Source: Niebla homalea
Taxonomy: Eukaryota > Ascomycota > Lecanoromycetes > Lecanorales > Ramalinaceae
DNA: 64,000 bases
Assembly (NCBI GenBank): GCA_019925105.1
Contig: JAHGAU010000002.1
Coordinates: forward strand, 1,860,001 to 1,924,000
Reading direction: 5' to 3'
The notes beneath the pieces were generated by a model. That model was not told the origin of the DNA. It ran no database searches and worked only from the letters and a program-made list of their open reading frames with translations. Every line of letters starts with the position of its first letter. Within the stretch, counting starts at the first letter, position 1. Positions 34,853 through 47,235 of the stretch are shown one piece after another. The position numbers and the translations under genes are program-made.

Positions 34853-35680
34853 CACTCATATATCGCCTTCAATTGCACGTCAAAGCAATTCACCGGCGTC
34901 TTGCTCCCCGCTTCCTTGAGAAAGAGCTGGGGCACAGTGGAGTAGGTTTCCATGTCCAAGTTTTGGAGGGAGCGGTTGCATGCTGTATGGTAACCATCAG
35001 GAATGCCAGTGAAGCTTCCGTGCAGAGTTCAGGTGCAGAGAATGTGTGGTAGGCGGATGAGAATGATCAGAAAAGGTGAAACATATGAGGAGTGAGACGG
35101 GGAAGGGGTCTTTGGCAAATTTCAAGTAGAAAGGATTGAAAAAAATGGGGAAGTAAAGACAAATAAAAGAGGAAAGGGAGGAACTTACCGTAAAGTGAGC
35201 CCTCGTTGTGGATCAGAGTATTGCCCTTGCCGATCGCCCAGCCTCCTGGAGCGGCGGGGTCCATCGACGGCTTCGACATACAACCCCCCTTTCGTGAGAT
35301 TATTGCTCGAGGGACCGGCCGTAGTGTTGCCGTCGTCGATACGAATACCTAAATAGTCCGTGGACAACCCTGACGCACCCTTCGGCACACACACATTCCA
35401 TTTAGTCAGTGATGGCTCCCTCTCGTAAGCGCCGGATGTATGCCTGCCAGGCATTTATGGAAGCAAAAGGAGTTTTCCTTGGGGGAGTGGGTCTCTCACG
35501 GGATACGTGGTCGCTTGCACAATCAGCGTGGACCCATTGAGGTAGGCATCAGAGCCGCCGTCAGACAAGACAATCCAGTCTTCAAAGGGTTCGCGCCAAA
35601 ATTGGTCGAGGTAGAGGCTACGAAGGGAGAGAGTTGGTTCTGGAGGTGGTTAGAATTAGCTACTCATCTGATTTAGCAGC
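34853..35680 (-). pseudogene. Broken DUF7907-like secreted protein gene
   Basis: On the minus strand, pieces align by eye with the two paralogues at 50.9-52.1 and 53.7-54.6 kb. They are SLYLDQFWREPFEDWIVL, then LNGSTLIVQATTYP, then IRIDDGNTTAGPSSNNLTKG. A further piece reads PGGWAIGKGNTLIHNEGSLY, which ends at an intron in the same Gly codon as in the paralogues. The last part is STVPQLFLKEAGSKTPVNCF with a stop at 34853. A single-base loss just before SLYLDQF (near 35622) and a second frame change after LYVEAVDGP (near 35255) break the frame, and no signal peptide is found upstream. I read it as a pseudogene. Family members are small fungal secreted proteins of unknown function. Confidence 0.65.
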
Positions 35681-37719
35681 TGGACTATGGCGATGAGCGT
35701 GGGAGAACAATCATGCCCGACTATAATTGGCCTTGCCAGCAAGCAAAGCAAGGAATTGGCAATTAAAGAGATACACGGCCGAAAGTCGATTACTCTGTTG
35801 ACCAGACTCGATAGCCATATCCGTTGGCAACCTGTCCACGAATCCTGTCGACTGACAATGTGTGAGCATAATGGTAATATTTGCGTACTATGTGCTCAAT
35901 GGGGTCAAATTGACAACGATGCTAAAGCTCCTGGTGCTCCTACAAGAAACCCGCCCAAAACCCGACTTCTACTTGGAGCCTTGGGGCAACTTCGTCGACA
36001 TGCTTCGTTTACACGTGAGTTACACTATTATCTATACAATTAACCTCGCTCTAGCATTCAACGTGATTCTTCCAAATTAGTGCTACGCATGGAGGGCCTC
36101 AGCAATGATTGAGCTGGCACACGACAGTCTGAGCAAATGGGTGTCATCCCCTCGGATCAGAAAAGCTAATATGGCAAAGCGTGGGCGCAGTACACAAGCC
36201 AGAACAAACGCAATCTATCAGATCGATCTCCTCTCGCGTCAAACCGTCGCACAGCTCGTCGCATCCACGTGCGAAACCCACCCACAAGCAGGACCTGCAG
36301 ATAGAGCCTCGAAGGATCCACCACCAGAAAGGAAAGACTGATCAAAGTCTCCATTTTCCCCCCAGCCAGGCAGACCACACATCCTACCAGAAAAAAATTC
36401 ATAACAAGGCCGCAAGACCAAGGCCAGACGTTACATCACTGTGTCTATCGGGAACACATGTGCTGATTCATCACCCACGACAAGCTTTGAAGCTGTCCCG
36501 TTGTTTCCGCTGGAAATGTTGCCGGTACCTTTGTACACTTGCATACGAAGCTGGAGCCTGCCAGTATTGCTGCTCGTGGATGGTGGTATTGGCACGGCGT
36601 CACTGCCAGAAGAAGATGCTAGCGTGGCCCCCCCATCCCGCCCCCACCGGCTGACAGCAGTGACTGGCACCGACCGACCGGGTTGAAGCGAGAAAGCGGC
36701 GGGCCGTGTGTTGCAACATGGGTATGCCAAACAGTAGCCTCTCCCTCCGAAAAAAACAAGAAAACCCACCCAAAAAAGAACAAGCAAAAATAGCGGACAA
36801 CCCCCCAGCAGAACCGGAGTTGGCCAATTAAGAAGAGCGAAGATCGTGGTGATCTGGTGAATTCGTAACTTGGCTAACTCAAAAAGGGATGAAAACCCCC
36901 CCTGGCGAAACCCGGTGCTATCACCACCACCGCGCCTCGTGCAACAAACCGGGGTCCCACGCATCAGATACGCTCGAGAGTCCCCAAAGACAATGATAAG
37001 GCTATGTTTACTTACACATGTTCATGCATGCAGGCGGCCTTAGTCTGTCACAGTAGTGTCGCCGTTATCAACGGCATCTGCAGGGAAGTGGCACGCACGT
37101 GGCGATTCCCCCACTTTTCCGTTTCATATCCTTGTTCTTTCGTTTTTACGGCACGGTATGACGCTGTGAATGTGTGTGTGTGACTGACTTCTTGCCTGCA
37201 TGGAGGGTGTTTGTTGTTGCATCCCGGGCAAGAAACAAGGCAGCTTACTCCCCCTCCCCAATAACCTTTCGAAATTGCTAATATTGATGATGATGTACGA
37301 TTTATGTACGTGGCTCAGGCTAGAGGCCCGCCGGCCGAGGGATGACAGTCTGATTTCGGTCATGATCGCCGTGTGTATGGGTGCGAGCCAGGGACAGGTA
37401 CGCACTGATCCAAGCAAACATTCTGTTCCATAGAGTGATCCATTTGATCATCAATCCCAACGTCAAAAATTCACGCTCCCTTGCCCTTGTCAGCTATCAT
37501 ATCATATCACACAGTCAGTCTCATCCACTCACGCGGACTACGCTTCGGATGGACAGATGGACCATCACCTACTAAACCTACCACCCGCACACTTTTCCAT
37601 TACTAGTTATTCCCCCAGTTCCCACCCCCCGGTATATATAGGCGTGGGCCGGCACCTCACACACCCCCACACACATGTCCGTCGCTACTATCAATGACAT
37701 CAACGTCAACATCAACTGG

Positions 37720-37878
37720 TCCCTCCCTCTCTCCTCTCTCGTCCCTCTTCTCTCTCTCTCTCCTCTTGTCCCTCTTCTCTCTCTCTCCTCTCGTCTCTTT
37801 TCTCTCTCTCTCTCCTCTCCTCTCTCTTCCCTCTCTCTCTCCTCTCTCCTCTCTCCTCCCTCTTCCCTCACTCCTTCC
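37720..37878 (+). repeat. CT-rich polypyrimidine tract
   Basis: About 160 bases built almost wholly from CTCT, CCCT and CTTCT units, interrupted by a few G. Non-coding. Confidence 0.9.
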
Positions 37879-38070
37879 ATCTACCCAGCCCCAACAAACC
37901 CGCACGACCACGAACACGAACAGGAAGAAGAAGAAGCACAAGGGGAGAGAGCGTGTCTGTGTGTATGGCGCATAACCCCTCCCTCTATCCACCCATCCAT
38001 CTACATCTATCCACCCACCCAACCATCTATTCATCGGTCCATCTACATGGACATCTATACCAGCTCGCCC

Positions 38071-38100
38071 AGCCCAGCCCAGCCCAGCCCAGCCCAGCCC
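38071..38100 (+). repeat. AGCCC pentanucleotide repeat, six units
   Basis: Six perfect AGCCC copies in tandem in non-coding sequence. Confidence 0.95.
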
Positions 38101-38624
38101 CGTTCGTGCAGCCATAAATGCATACATTATTACACGCACAGCACAGCACGGAGTGCGTGTGTGCGTGCGTCCCAAGATCATCATGGCGTAGGATACCATA
38201 TCCCCCAAAAACCCCCTTTTTCCTTTCCTCCTCCCCCGGCGGTTCCCCTGGGGTTCCGCGCCTCCCGGTTCTGCCCCCCCCGGAGAGCAGAGCAGACCAT
38301 ATTTTCTAGCTTCGGCGGGTGTCGTGTCGTTCCAGGCGTGGTGGCATTCCATCAGCATGCCACGCGGGGTGTTCATCACGCTAATGGGGTATGCTTGGTA
38401 AGATAAACTGGGAGTGTTGGTTACAGACACGCAGCAAAAATATTGGGGCAGGGGGTTGATGATGATGGAGCGGTGCACCCGAAATCAGCAGATATAGGGC
38501 TATTGTGATCGCGCGGGATGTGGGATGTGAGATGTGGGAATGTGTTGGACTACGCACAGCCATCCCACAAAACGCTTTATATAATATCTTGTATACACGT
38601 GTGTCTATGTGGTTGGTGTAGAGC

Positions 38625-38626
<2 letters not shown>

Positions 38627-38663
<37 letters not shown>
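38627..38663 (+). repeat. GT dinucleotide microsatellite
   Basis: 37 uninterrupted bases of alternating GT, about 18 units, 130 bases beyond the stop codon of the sugar transporter gene. Confidence 0.97.
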
Positions 38664-38664
<1 letters not shown>

Positions 38665-38793
38665 CGAAGGGGACTACCGCTGTTTAACAGGCCCCCCCTT
38701 CCCCCCCCCCTATCCTCGCAACGTCCCAAGCCAGCCGGGAAAAGATCGATGTTGACCTGCGTATGCCCCGAAAAATCTGCACGGGCTCGAGCC

Positions 38794-40683
38794 TCAGATC
38801 TTCTCATCGCTGCCGCTGTTCTCGTGGTAGTTGGCGCTGGGCTTCATGCCCGCGTTCGCGCTGTGGGTTAACTCTGTCAGCTTCGATTGGCGTTCTTGTT
38901 TTCTAACACAAGTGTAACGGACGGAAAAGAGGAAGGAGAAGGGGGGGGACGGCTCACCTCACAACACTCGCATTCCTCAATCTCACATCATCCTGCGCCA
39001 GGTCTGCGGCCTTGATCATCACCTCCCCATGCTTACCATACCGATGCGGTTCCCGGCGCGCGATCCCCACGGTATCAAAGATGCTGCGGCTCTTCCGGAA
39101 AATCACGTCCATCTCCTCGAGACTCCGGTTGGCCGTCTCCGGGTAGAAGAAGTAGACGGTGGGGAAGATGCAGGCGTTGATGACGGCGAAGATGATGTAG
39201 GTCCGGTACCCGATCGAGCTGAACGCGACGGGCGTGATCATCACGACCATGAAGTTCCAGATCCAGTTGCCGCTCGTCGCCACCGCGTTGGCCGGCGCCC
39301 GGATCCGCAGCGGCACGATCTCGGCCGGGTAGAGCCAGGTCATGCCGAGCCAGCCGATGGCGAAGAAGGTGTTGAAGATGAAGAGGAAGATGGTGGACGC
39401 GATGCCCGACTTGCTCGTGCCGATGGAATCCGTGATGGCCAGGATGACCATCGACCCGGACATGCCTGCCGCCCCGAACAGCATCAGCTGCCGCCGCCCG
39501 AACTTCTCGATCGTGAAGACGGCGATCCAGGAGGCGGCGAAGTATTCGGTCCCGTTGCACGCCGCGATGAGCCGGGAGAGGAAGTCGGATAAGCCGACTT
39601 GGCCCTGCAGGATGGTGGGGATGTAGTAGGTGATCAGGTTGATGCCGGAGATTTGCTGGAACATCTGGTTGACGTAGGCGAGGACGACGCGGTGGAAGTG
39701 GCGGTCCTCGGTCATGGTGAACAGATCCCGGAAATTGCCCTTGGACATTTCCATGACGGTCGTCTTGATCATGATGAACTCGTCCTGGATGTAGGGGTCA
39801 TCTTCGGGGCAGTCCGATAATGCTGCGAGAACGGTGCGGGATTCGTCCTCGCGACCCTTGAGGATGAGCCACCTCGGACTCTCGGGCAGGGCCATGACGA
39901 AAATCAGAATGATGGCCGCGAAGAAGATCTGGAAGGCGATCGGGAAGCGCCAGGAGACGGAATTGGGGTCCAAAAAGGAGAAGCCCAGGTCGATCCAGTA
40001 GGAGATCATGATGCCGCAGGTGATCATGGCGCCTTCGATCATGACGAGCATGCCGCGGCGATGGGCGCGAGAGCATTCGGATTGCCAGGTCGGGACCGTG
40101 GAGGTGTTGATGCCGTTACCGAAGCCGGTCACCCATCGTCCGATGATGAGTTGGGCGAGGGTGAAGGAGGTGCACTGTAAGATGGCGCCGATGATCATGA
40201 TGGATGAGCCGAGGAAGATGGCGCGCCGTCGGCCGAGCATGTTGCCGATCCATATTGTGGGGATCGAGCCAGAGAAGCAGCCTAGATTGTATGCGGCGAC
40301 GGAGATACCTGTGTTGTCTGAGTGAGCAAGGATGATCCTATTTGCACTACGAAAGCAATATCAAGCAATAGCCATCCAAATAGCTTGTTCAAGTGACAAT
40401 CATACCATCCGTCTCTGATACCGCATGTCCATGATTAGAGAAGTGATACCATCGCGTACGTACCTTGAACAGTAGTCCGCTGATCCTTTGCTGAAGCACT
40501 AAGAGACGTGTACGCTGTACTTGTCGGACTGGCATCGATCTTGGGGAATTGCGTGTAAAAGGATGACAAGTTGAGAAGACCACCCGTGACACCCTGATCA
40601 TATCCGAACAGCAGGAAGTCGAGACCCGCAATGATACCGACTGCGACCTGGAGCCTCGTGCCCCTGAGGCCGAGAAAGACCAT
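38794..40683 (-). CDS. MFS sugar transporter (hexose/quinate type)
   Basis: Three exons: 40464-40683, 38958-40308 and 38794-38860, 545 aa. Intron 1 (40309-40463, GTACGT to CAG) joins RTTVQ to GISVAAYNLGCFSGSIPTIW. Intron 2 (38861-38957) has a GTGAGC donor, branch GCTGACAG and acceptor CCACAG. It replaces an early stop at 38954 by a hydrophilic tail ending HENSGSDEKI, the usual style for fungal hexose transporters. About twelve membrane helices are seen. Sugar-porter signatures include LLFGYDQGVTGG in helix 1, NMLGRRRAIFLGS after helix 2, PESPRWLILKGR before the central loop, QQISGINLITYY in helix 7 and FFYPETANRSLEEMD after helix 12. It imports a sugar or related polyol at the plasma membrane; the substrate cannot be told. 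Confidence 0.9.
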
Positions 40684-41833
40684 CTGGGGAAGAAAGTCTG
40701 AAGTTAAAAGTACACAGCCGAACCGGAGACGCAACGGAAAGACGCAAGAGAACGTTCCTGTTAATGATTTATATGTAGGAGGATGACGTGAGATGGAGGG
40801 TGGAGAGGGAGCAGGAAAGAGTGGATGTCTGAGGGAGGGGTGGAGCCAGACGTTATATTAAATACTACATGCATTAATCAATATGCGGAGATCCTATCAG
40901 CACATGGTAGATGGGCTAGATGGGTACAACATCTGGTGATCTCTTATTCATGATATTCCGCTTGCCGCCTGCCGCTGGGCCCTACTGACTTCTGCGCCCC
41001 CGGATGGACCGTTTTGTCGATAGCGGTGACAGAGCGGACTCTTGGTTACTTTGCTCCACACAGACAAATTCCCTCGGGACTTTCTGATTTAGGGATCCTG
41101 GCGGGAGCCGTCTGCGATTATGCGGGGAAGAGGTCACGCTAGTAACGGCGGCCAATGACTCGGCGATGCTGCTCATGTATCTGGTGCGGCTGTACGTCTC
41201 CGGGAGCCATTTCTTCGGGTTGTCCCAAATAGGTAATCCGATTGTGGAGTCAGTTCGGGTTTAGGAAAAGTGCTTGGCAAAGCACGCTCGGATGCTGTGA
41301 CCAGTGAAGCCTGAGGCTACTTGAAACGTAATCGCGAGTCTTTCATGAATCGAAGAGCATTCTAGACGTTCTTCGACACAGGTAACACGAGGTTGTACCA
41401 CATTGGCCCGAGATTCCGAGTGGACTGAGCATGTCGCAGGAGGAGATCCTAAATGATATCTCACTGAGGGTCTGTTGTTAGGCCTTGCCCGTCACGTCTT
41501 CACGCCGAGGGGAAACCTGAAATTTTGCGAGATAAGATACTATCTAGAGATATCTCCCGGCGAGACTCCCCGATCCAAAATTCCGCGATAGGTGTCTCAC
41601 TTTCCTGTCGATATATCTCGACATCTTGCAGTCCACGTGGTGTTTTGCTGTCCTTGCGAATATGAGACCGGCTCGCGCATGCCCTTGCTCCACTCTGCTG
41701 CATCAAGCCACATTTACATTCGTCTGCTGCATTCAAGCCACAAGCGTCTCAGCCATGATCTTAACGTATATATATCTATGCCAATACTGGTATAGAATAT
41801 CGGTATGGATTCGAAGAATTGGGGATGTTCCGA
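40684..41833. other. Intergenic, promoter of the transporter gene
   Basis: About 1.15 kb between two minus-strand genes; no gene recognised. Confidence 0.4.
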
Positions 41834-44800
41834 TCAACAGACATCTCGATAGCCAGCCAAATTCGGATCGTGCGGATCGAAGGTGTATTGTGCGTCATGA
41901 GGCAGATGATCGAGCCAGAGCATCATGTCCTCGCCCAATGCGCTGCTGTCAATGTCTTGGCTTTCGATCATCATGTCGCCCGACGCATTGCTCATCAAGG
42001 ATGCGTCGCCATAGCCGGCCGTGAACGGATTCAGGTAGTCTATTTGCCCGGGCGTCCCCTGACTTTGGGAGTAGCCATAATTCTCACCTATCATGTTTGA
42101 ATGGCCTGGCTGTTCATTGTACGGCGGCTCCGACCCAATGGAGGGAGACCCATATGCCTGCTGACCAGCCATGAATCTATCTTCGTGGCGCATGATGTTG
42201 GTTGGAGTGCCATCGTGAATATAGCTTGGATGAGGCGAAGGTGCCATGCCTGGATAGCTAGTCGGTGCCTGTGTCCTGGATTGCTGGTACTGAAGCAGTT
42301 CCTCTGGGATCGTGGAAGGTCGACGTGACATGAGTGTTTCCGTAGGGATCCTAGAGGCCACTGGGGCCGAATGTTTGCGCTGCCGCCTTTGCTGTTCGTC
42401 ACGCGTCCCCGTGTCTGATTGGTTCCGTCCCGGCATCTGAGGCATCGAGGGAGGCCCTGCTGAGGGATCTATCCTGTCTCCTCCGTCAGGGCTGCTCGAA
42501 TAGAGCAGACTCAGATTGGGAGTTCCATTACTTGTTCCAGTCAATGACCAGCCGAAAGCTGTTCATGTTAGCATTGTTCGGACTGCTGCAGACATTGAAA
42601 TCCTGAGAACTAACCTTGACTTGGATCCAACTTCGATGCATTCTCATTTGGCAGTAACGGATCTTTGGGAGGCTTCAGTCGAGATAGGTTGTGGAGGTAA
42701 CCGGAGGCGCCCTTCTCGTCTGCAAGTTTAGATCCAGGTAGGTCCAGAGATGATTTCGAGGTCGACTGCTGCTGGATCAGGCGGTTCTGCAGATCCTCAA
42801 CAGTGTAGAGAAGCGGATCAAGGATACCTTTGGACTTCTGATCCAAGACGGTAACAATGTATCGTGTGCCAGCCCAATACTTCTCCAGCAACTTCAATGA
42901 CTTGTAACAATTCTGATAGTCCCGATTGGCCGCAGTCGCGAGTAGAGTATGCTTTGAACAACCCTGTTCCTTCTGATCGCTTGTGCTGCTGGCATTCTCC
43001 TCATCAAGCTTGAGCTTTGAAGTTGGTTTCCCGTCCCGGTCCACACAGAAAGAAGCAGGACTTTCCAAATGAGTGGGAGACATGGTTGTCTCTTCAGGCG
43101 TGTGAGGACGAGAAATGCTTTCCGTGTGCGAGGCGCTTTCCAGAAGAAAAGCACATGCAGCAATGTACATAGGTTGGCTGGTGAACGGATTGCCAACAAA
43201 ACTCTTGACGTCGATCAGTTCTGCAAATGTGAAGATATCGGCTATGGTCTTAGCGCTCGATAGAGCCAATTCTCTTGAGTTTGGAAACAGTTGCTGGATC
43301 CGACCCTGGAACGAATGCAACAGCGTAGGTTGATGAAGTAAGACAATGAGCGTATGAAACCATAGGTGCAAAAGTATGAAATTTGCCCCCTGAGCGTTCT
43401 TCGCATAATGTTGAAAATTGCTAGCGTTGAAGTGAAGTTTCGTAGATAATCTTTGGTATAGACCTAGAACTACGATCAGAAGCTGACGAGGGATAGAGCA
43501 GGGGCGAGCGCCTTACCCGTGAGATCACTTTCGAATGCGGCAAGCCGTTGAAGCATGTCTGGCGTCACATGGTTAATCTCTTGTATGCTATTGAGCAAAT
43601 CGGTGACACGGCCGTAGAGGTGTATGATTCGTACTAGAAATGGGAACGGTGTGGGCCATCCGGTCTCAGGGTCTGTCTCCTCTGAGGATGGGAACGAGAT
43701 TTCAATATCGGTGTCACGAAGCGTGGCAGGACGGCCAGTGCCGGAAGATATGGCCCTGTCAAGGAAGAAGACTGCCCAGAAAGTGTCGTTCCTCTTCTTG
43801 TCAAGAATCTCCCGATCACAAAGCATTCTCATTGGGTCACTGTCAGTACGGGCACACAAAGACTGTCGATTGCTGATCGGCTGCTGGCCTACAGGGACGT
43901 TGTCATTGGCACCGATTGCAAGGAAATTCGGATTGGCTCCCATGTGAACGTCGTGACTCAATCCATCGTATTTCTGTAGGCCAAGGTCTTGAGCAAGTCT
44001 GATGGATATCCCGAGCCACATCCACAGACCACTGTCATGGTCAGAGCCAAATTGCTCGTAAGCCAGTAGCAGGCAAGCTTGGACAGCGGCAATGGTAGGA
44101 CAGGCGAACGATTCGGTTACCCGTGACATGGCCCTTTTGGCAAAGACCCCGCCATGTTTTGATTTGTGTAGTCCGCCTTTTCTGGGACTATTGGTGCCCT
44201 TGCCGGCGCTAGTCAGGATTGGATGCGTGGAGAACCTTGCTGATATGGCGCAGACAGCGTCGACTAGTATTGTATCGACCTTTTTGTCACGCAAATCCTT
44301 CAGGAAAGACTCACGCTGTAGGAAGGGATAGATGCAGCCAACATGAGAAAAGAAGACTTCACAGAGATGTTGGATCAGAGGACTGGTAGGCTTGCTGTCT
44401 CCAGCATCATAGAACGATGTCTCGGGGGTGGTACTTGGTCGGCGATCATAGCTTTGTCTTCTTGCCGAATCCGATCCTGTCACATGGTCTCTGTGTGACT
44501 CTGGGCTTTCTATAGATCGGTAAGAATAGGCTCCTCCATGGCTGCTCAAGTTTCATACCTCTAATGTGTTCATCATCCACGTCGGTAACCATTTGCTTGA
44601 AGCCAGGGACAATGGCGGTCGGTCCAAAGTAGCGGAAGTACGGGACGCGGCTGCTACGACTCGGTGCTATCACACCGGGAGTGAGTGACTGGTATGCCAC
44701 AACAGGGGTGCTATCACATTGAGAGGGAGAGAGAATAGAGCAGGACGTACGATCGTCGGTTTCGGGCTCACGCATACGGTCAAGACCATCCTTGGTAGCT

Positions 44801-45374
44801 TTTCCCGAGCGGGAGATTCTACTGGACATGGGATCTTTCGAGTCGGACAGCTGCGTCCGTCTTGGTCGATTCCGGGCAACATCTGGGCGAGGGGGCTGCT
44901 TCTCGACGTTGGGTTTGCTGAGATTGCTGGGAGGGACCTTGCCAGCAGGGATGGCATGCTCTGTTCGAGCTGGTCCGTTGTCAACAGGGTCGAATCCAGG
45001 GCGACCTTGCTCAGAAGAGTAGCCTTCACAGGGTTGACCGGCATCAAGGCAGCTTTTACAGTCTATCAGATGATGAGGTATTAGGTGGGAATAGCAAGTG
45101 GCCTGGACGTTCTCAAACCTACCGGGCTTTTCCCCGGAACACCTCGTTTTGCGTCTCCGGCAGGTCCGACAACTAGGCCAACACGCATTAGTCTCCGGAC
45201 AGAATAATCTCTGACATCCGTTTATGGATAGCATCCAAAGACATACGCGGCACTAATCCTTCTCCGTTTGGATGGAGCATCTTCAGTATTGGAGACGAAG
45301 CGGATGGGCCTCGGAGTGGCAATGGGAGCGCGATTGGATTTTGGTTGAACATCAGGCTTCTTGGGCTCGTTCAT
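41834..45374 (-). CDS. Zn(II)2Cys6 fungal-specific transcription factor
   Basis: Six exons on the minus strand: 45247-45374, 45123-45172, 44559-45062, 43517-44509, 42615-43463 and 41834-42561. All five introns are 49-74 nt with GT..AG ends and keep phase; 1083 aa. The zinc cluster is assembled from three exons: CRTCRRRKTRCSGEKP then DCKSCLDAGQPC, spacing C-x2-C-x6-C-x6-C-x2-C-x6-C, near residues 44-71, preceded by KRRRISAA. A family block VPYFRYFGPTAIVPGFKQMV follows. The fungal-specific regulatory domain covers roughly residues 270-600 (PLIQHLCEVFFSHVGCIYPF, ISIRLAQDLGLQKY, DRAISSGTGRPATL). The C-terminal 250 residues are Pro/Ser/Gln-rich with an acidic end, probably the activation domain. 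It would bind CGG-type DNA sites. Target genes are unknown, though the neighbouring transporter and GMC oxidoreductase are candidates. Confidence 0.93.
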
Positions 45375-47235
45375 GATGAATTGCAGTCCCATTGAGGGTA
45401 GTGTAGTCTGTCAGTGGATGATGATCTAAATGAATGACATGCTGATGAGTGGAATATCGCGGATGTAAGCTCAACTTGTATTGGTTTGAGCCTCTGTGGT
45501 GGATCCGACCACTCATACTGCCTGCAGCTCATCGAGCAGACCACCGTGATCGTATTCTGCTACAACCGGTGTAGTTCGAATAGTGTTCGAGGTGTTGCTA
45601 AATTTTGTCTGGATGTTTTGGTGCAATACTATTCTAGCATTGGTGCAAAAGTCTCCAAATGACGCACCAGGCTCTACAATTAACGATGATGAGGATAATT
45701 TGGATAGCTGACGCGAACCTGAAACTTGGAACGCTGCAGGTCGGTCCTGAACTGGTGGTGTCCAAGCACTCTTTAAGTACTCTTTGGGCCCTAGTGGCCA
45801 CCAATTCTTCCTTGCTGGTGCTAGTCAATCTTAAATTTAGCGTGATTAGATAAATGAAGGTCTTTTTATTTCAATCTCTGACACATCTGGCGTTCTGCTC
45901 TGTTACAGTCATTTAAGTTCCATTTCCAAAAATGATCTCTTCGATTCTGATAGCTTTGGTCTGAGACTTTTCGTGTTTCGATATGAATATTGGACCCACG
46001 TGTGATCATGTAGGTGCCACGTTGCCGTTCTGACCGCCGCGCAGACTGCAACCTAACGTAGGGGGCCCCTCACTCAGTGAGGAAATGATCAGCTCAGTCG
46101 GTGAAGGCTCAAGACCAGGATTGCAGGCAATTCCCGGGCAACCAAGGCTTGGCTTCCCGCTGCTGCTTCGTATTTCGCTGTCATCCGCTGGCTTTGCTGT
46201 CCAAGTCAAGGTCTCAAACCGCAATCTCCTGCTATATGATGGGTGTCGGCCCGTAGCGATGATCTTGCCCGCTGTACGCCTTAAAGCGAGAGGTATGCCT
46301 ATTGCTTGCGGCAGCTGCGGAGCCTCGTTCATCTTGTGACTGCTAGCAGCATGTTTTGTTCTCGCAAGACCAAACGCAACCGATGAAGACCGCTCAACAA
46401 TTGAAGTAAAACCTGGTATCTTGCAGGCATCCCACAGTTGTGATTTTGTATGCATGCATCGGGACGAACATCCACTCGGTCATCTAAGCCTGAATACATT
46501 GAAAGGAAGCAGCCAGACTCCAGAAGCCAGGCATTGCGTGATAGTCTGCATTAGCCGTTTCAAATCAGTCAGGATTGTGTCGTCAATTGACAACGCCGAG
46601 CCTTGGCCTGATCCAACCGCTGAGAGAACGGAGGGCGACAATACCTGGATTTCTGGTTTTGTGCTCGATTGAAGCGAAGCAGCATCTCGAGCTCTAGGAA
46701 CATGAATAGCTTAGCGTGACTCGCCGCACTTACCGAGGGTTAGGACGGTTCTGTGGACGCGGTATTCAATCTTGAAACGTCAGGGAAAGGTGAGAGATCA
46801 CAAACAAACGCCCTCTGAAGTCTGTGCTGAGAACATGATGGACACTAAGATGCTCTCGCTTGCAAGAAGCTCGAAGAAACGCTGCAACGCAAGTTGTCCC
46901 ATTGTGCGCTTAGTCGCATTTTCGATGCCAGAGTTGAAATGTTGTATAACACTTGTTGGGTGGTGGTCGCGGTTCTCGTTGCTTCCCTTTACGGCTGTCC
47001 CGCTATTTCGGTTATCAACAACCATCATGGGGTGATGACGAATGACGATTTCCATTGTAACATTCGTCTCAATAATCAATAACTCATCCACTTGCTTCAT
47101 TTCATCTCCTCTCACTTCCAAAGCACCTGGCACATACATTCCTTTCTAGCGTTCCATCTATCTTTCTTTACATGACAGAATCCTCTCCTAGTACGTTTCA
47201 AGCCGACTGCTTTGCATTCGTCAAACAGCACAGTA
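45375..47235. other. Divergent intergenic region between the regulator and the GMC gene
   Basis: 1.86 kb with no recognised gene. It must hold both promoters. Confidence 0.4.

Larger units (their letters stand above)
35681..38793. other. Gene-poor region with simple repeats
   Basis: About 3.1 kb without a supported gene. It holds the polypyrimidine tract, the AGCCC repeat and the GT repeat listed separately. The long frames at 37657-38478 on either strand are by-products of these repeats. Confidence 0.5.

Noticed and set aside
37657..38478. Long frames on both strands at the CT-rich tract
   Set aside because: They exist because the simple repeat lacks stop codons; the translated protein is Leu/Ser or Glu/Arg repeats.
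39029..39592. 187-codon plus-strand frame opposite the sugar transporter
   Set aside because: It is antisense to conserved helices of the transporter, and its Asp/Arg/Gly-rich content is a high-GC shadow.
44690..44755. Extra intron in the Zn2Cys6 gene at a GTACGT donor
   Set aside because: No acceptor downstream keeps the phase, while reading straight through leads into the conserved VPYFRYFGPTAI block.
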